Shown here: in pieces, positions 62,255 to 64,000 of the stretch
Layout: the number at the start of each line of letters is the position of its first letter
Numbering within the stretch: the stretch's first letter is position 1
Assembly: GCA_017623435.1 (NCBI GenBank)
Contig: JAGAPD010000023.1
Coordinates: 32,203 to 96,202 of the forward strand
Reading direction: 5' to 3'
Source of the DNA: Clostridia bacterium
Lineage (GTDB): Bacteria; Bacillota; Clostridia; Christensenellales; Pumilibacteraceae
DNA length: 64,000 nucleotides
The notes under the pieces: generated by a model
Database searches by the model: none
What the model was told of the DNA's origin: nothing
Seen by the model: the letters and a program-made list of their open reading frames with translations, nothing else
Made by a program: the position numbers and the translations under genes

Positions 62255-62270
62255 TAAAAGGAGAAAAACA

Positions 62271-63473
62271 ATGGATATAACATCCTCTCAGGTTGAAAAT
62301 ATCGTTCGCAAGATTTTGGGCGAGATGGGTGGATCGGGCAAAAACACCTCGACCGCTATTCCCAAGACCGCAAAGGTTGCAATGCTTACCGCTGAAAAGA
62401 GAATTGAAGTAAAGGAATTCCCTATTCCTGCTCTTCAGGACGACGACATTTTGGTTAAGGTAGAAGGCTGTGGCGTATGCGGTACGGACGTTCACGAGTG
62501 GAAGGGCGACCCCTTTGGAATTATGCCCGTAACGCTCGGACACGAAGGCACGGGCGAGATTATAGCGCTTGGTAAAAATATCAAGACTGATACTGCTGGT
62601 AAACCCATTAAGGTGGGCGACAAAATCGTTACCAGCGTAATCAGTTGCGGTGAATGCCATATCTGCCGTAATCATCCTGCAAATACCAACCTTTGCGATA
62701 AGCAAGGCGTATTCGGACTTATTCCCCACAGCGACGCGCAACCGCTTACCGGCTGGTTCGCAACGCACCTTCTTATCCGTGGAAAAGGCTCGACCTATTT
62801 CGTCGTAAACGATCTTGATCTTAAAGAAAGAATGTTGCTCGAGCTTGCGTGCGTATGCGTACACGCGCTTAAGAGAGCAAACACGACTAACCTTATCAAC
62901 TTTAATTCCAAAGTATTAGTACAAGGTCTTGGCCCCGTAGGTCTCGTTATGATCAGCGTACTTCGCGCTGCTGGCGTAAACCACATTATCGCAATCGACG
63001 GTACGCCCAAAAGACTTGAAATGGCTAAGAAGTTGGGTGCAAAGACGGTAATCAACTTCCGTGAACTTACTACGCTTGAACAAAGAGTAAAACTCGTTAA
63101 GAGCGTTGCAAACGGAGTAGGCGCTGACTTTGCTTTCCAATGCACGGGTGCACCTGCAGCGGCTAAGGATATTTACGAATATATCCGTCGCGGTGGTGGA
63201 CTTTGCGAAATGGGATTCTTCGTTAACAACGGCGAATATAACGTAAACCCCCACTTTGCAATGTGCAACAAGGAAATCAACATCGTAGGCTCGTGGGATT
63301 ACAGCGCAGACGACTATCCCACCACGATGGCTTTCCTTCGTCAGGCAAGAGAAATGAACATTCCTATCAAGGAACTCATTACTCACAGTTTCCCGCTTGA
63401 TAAGCTCAACGAGGCAATGGAAGTTAACGTTTCCCAGCAGGGAATTAAGATTTGCTACGTAGCCAAAGACTAA
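62271..63473 (+). CDS. zinc-dependent alcohol dehydrogenase, microcompartment-tagged
   Basis: 400 residues, long for this MDR family because of a ~40-residue N-terminal tag (SSQVENIVRKILGEMG helix then a Gly/Ser/Thr linker). Catalytic zinc site GCGVCGTDVHEW near 64-75 and LGHEGTGE; structural zinc Cys run in CGECHICRNHPANTNLC near 126-142; NAD motif VQGLGPVGLVMI. It would reduce lactaldehyde or propionaldehyde and recycle NADH inside the shell. AAAGGAG precedes the ATG. Confidence 0.9.
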   Translation: MDITSSQVENIVRKILGEMGGSGKNTSTAIPKTAKVAMLTAEKRIEVKEFPIPALQDDDILVKVEGCGVCGTDVHEWKGDPFGIMPVTLGHEGTGEIIALGKNIKTDTAGKPIKVGDKIVTSVISCGECHICRNHPANTNLCDKQGVFGLIPHSDAQPLTGWFATHLLIRGKGSTYFVVNDLDLKERMLLELACVCVHALKRANTTNLINFNSKVLVQGLGPVGLVMISVLRAAGVNHIIAIDGTPKRLEMAKKLGAKTVINFRELTTLEQRVKLVKSVANGVGADFAFQCTGAPAAAKDIYEYIRRGGGLCEMGFFVNNGEYNVNPHFAMCNKEINIVGSWDYSADDYPTTMAFLRQAREMNIPIKELITHSFPLDKLNEAMEVNVSQQGIKICYVAKD

Positions 63474-63502
63474 CTTAGGCTAGTAGAAAAGGGGTATAAA
63501 CA

Positions 63503-63820
63503 ATGGCACTTGGCATGATAGAAGTATTCGGCTTTGCAACCGCTATCGTAGTTGCCGATAAAATGGCGAAATCCGCTGACGTAAAAGTAGTGGCAATCGA
63601 TAAGAACAAACCAGCCGCAGGCGATTCTGCGCGTGTTCCTCTCGTTATGGCCATTAAGGTCGAGGGCGACGCTGCGGCAGTTGAGGCGGCTGTTCAGGCA
63701 GGAAAACTCGAAGCCGAAAAAAGAGACTTGTACATAACGCACAAGGTAATCGCTCGTCAGAGCGAAGAGATCGAGTGGTTTGCTCATCTAAACGCCCTCG
63801 GTAAAGATAAATTAAGATAA
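63503..63820 (+). CDS. BMC-domain shell protein (PduA/CcmK type)
   Basis: 105 residues, a single BMC domain starting MALGMIEVFGFATAIVVADK. It forms hexameric tiles of a bacterial microcompartment shell. The C-terminal ~20 residues (EIEWFAHLNALGKDKLR) extend beyond the core. AAAGG precedes the ATG. Same operon as the tagged enzymes. Confidence 0.95.
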   Translation: MALGMIEVFGFATAIVVADKMAKSADVKVVAIDKNKPAAGDSARVPLVMAIKVEGDAAAVEAAVQAGKLEAEKRDLYITHKVIARQSEEIEWFAHLNALGKDKLR

Positions 63821-63856
63821 TAAATAAAAAAATAAATTTAAAGGAGAATTAGAACA

Positions 63857-64000
63857 ATGATGGAAGCATTAGGAATGGTAGAAACCAGAGGTCTTGTAGC
63901 AGCAATCGAAGCAGCGGATGCAATGGTAAAAGCAGCAAACGTAGTACTTATCGGTAGCGAGAAGATCGGTAGCGGACTCGTAAGCGTAATGGTAAGAGGC
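63857..64000 (+). CDS. second BMC-domain shell protein, cut by the window end
   Basis: 48 codons are visible, beginning [20 protein letters not shown], the canonical BMC-H start. AAGGAG lies 10 nt ahead of ATG 63857; ATG 63860 is also possible. Indicates that the operon continues past the window. Confidence 0.93.
   Translation, partial: MMEALGMVETRGLVAAIEAADAMVKAANVVLIGSEKIGSGLVSVMVRG

Noticed and set aside
1..64000. tRNA, rRNA or CRISPR array
   Set aside because: No cloverleaf with TTCGAAT-like arms, rRNA stretches or regularly spaced direct repeats with unique spacers were seen by eye.

Overview
The window looks like part of a chromosome from an uncultured, probably endospore-forming Clostridia-type Firmicute. 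The case rests on gene order and family content: rplU-prp-rpmA with a Prp-cleavable L27, the yqfC-yqfD-phoH-pgpH-ybeY-era-yqzL-recO block, mraZ-rsmH-ftsL-PBP, tig-clpP-clpX-lon-ysxC, a SpoVB-like flippase and many GGAGG ribosome binding sites with TTGACA/TATAAT promoters. A Christensenellales-like lineage is possible but this is a guess from style. No tRNA, rRNA or CRISPR array was seen. No gene-free stretch exceeds 300 bases; the longest, 51315-51580, holds a terminator, the mra promoter and a probable MraZ operator.

Layout. 1-6143: end of a MATE exporter, an acetyltransferase, a lipoprotein and YkvI-type membrane protein pair, then a minus-strand ABC importer (SBP, ATPase, permease). 6330-15754: valS, an amidase-like wall protein, a REP-associated transposase carrying two REP-like palindromes inside its own reading frame, an ECF S component, a SpoVB/MurJ-like flippase and a surface transglutaminase lipoprotein. 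15817-23867: L21 leader and ribosomal operon, OGG, then the sporulation and RNA-maturation block through recO. 23912-34107: degV, an ApbE/NusG-II/Gx-transporter trio, tyrS, yigZ, metY, a PucR regulator, yggS, sepF, lspA, rluD. 34170-38500: a small membrane protein, an AraC regulator, then minus-strand rqcH and a CDF exporter. 38526-47292: tig, clpP, clpX, lon, ysxC, an unknown cysteine-rich protein, a phosphoesterase, a sugar isomerase-like protein. 47295-55449: an AraC regulator divergent from a GH106-like glycosidase, then a shortened dcw cluster. 55546-64000: PHP phosphoesterase, DeoR repressor divergent from a rhamnose catabolic operon (rhaB, rhaA, aldolase, aldehyde and alcohol dehydrogenases) that runs into bacterial microcompartment shell genes and leaves the window.

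How the genes work together. The right end is a self-contained system: a GH106-like enzyme may release rhamnose, RhaA and RhaB make rhamnulose-1-phosphate, and a tagged aldolase, CoA-acylating aldehyde dehydrogenase and Zn alcohol dehydrogenase appear to process lactaldehyde or propionaldehyde inside a microcompartment under DeoR control.

The most unusual signals are (1) six intergenic elements of exactly 30 bp sharing an ACGT centre and a CGTTTT right end, five of them with the full form AAAACG-N7-ACGT-N7-CGTTTT, all at the 3' ends of plus-strand genes; (2) the transposase with in-frame REP palindromes; (3) two apparently leaderless genes; (4) a helically phased MraZ-box array; (5) a four-decamer DeoR operator; and (6) the rhamnose microcompartment locus.
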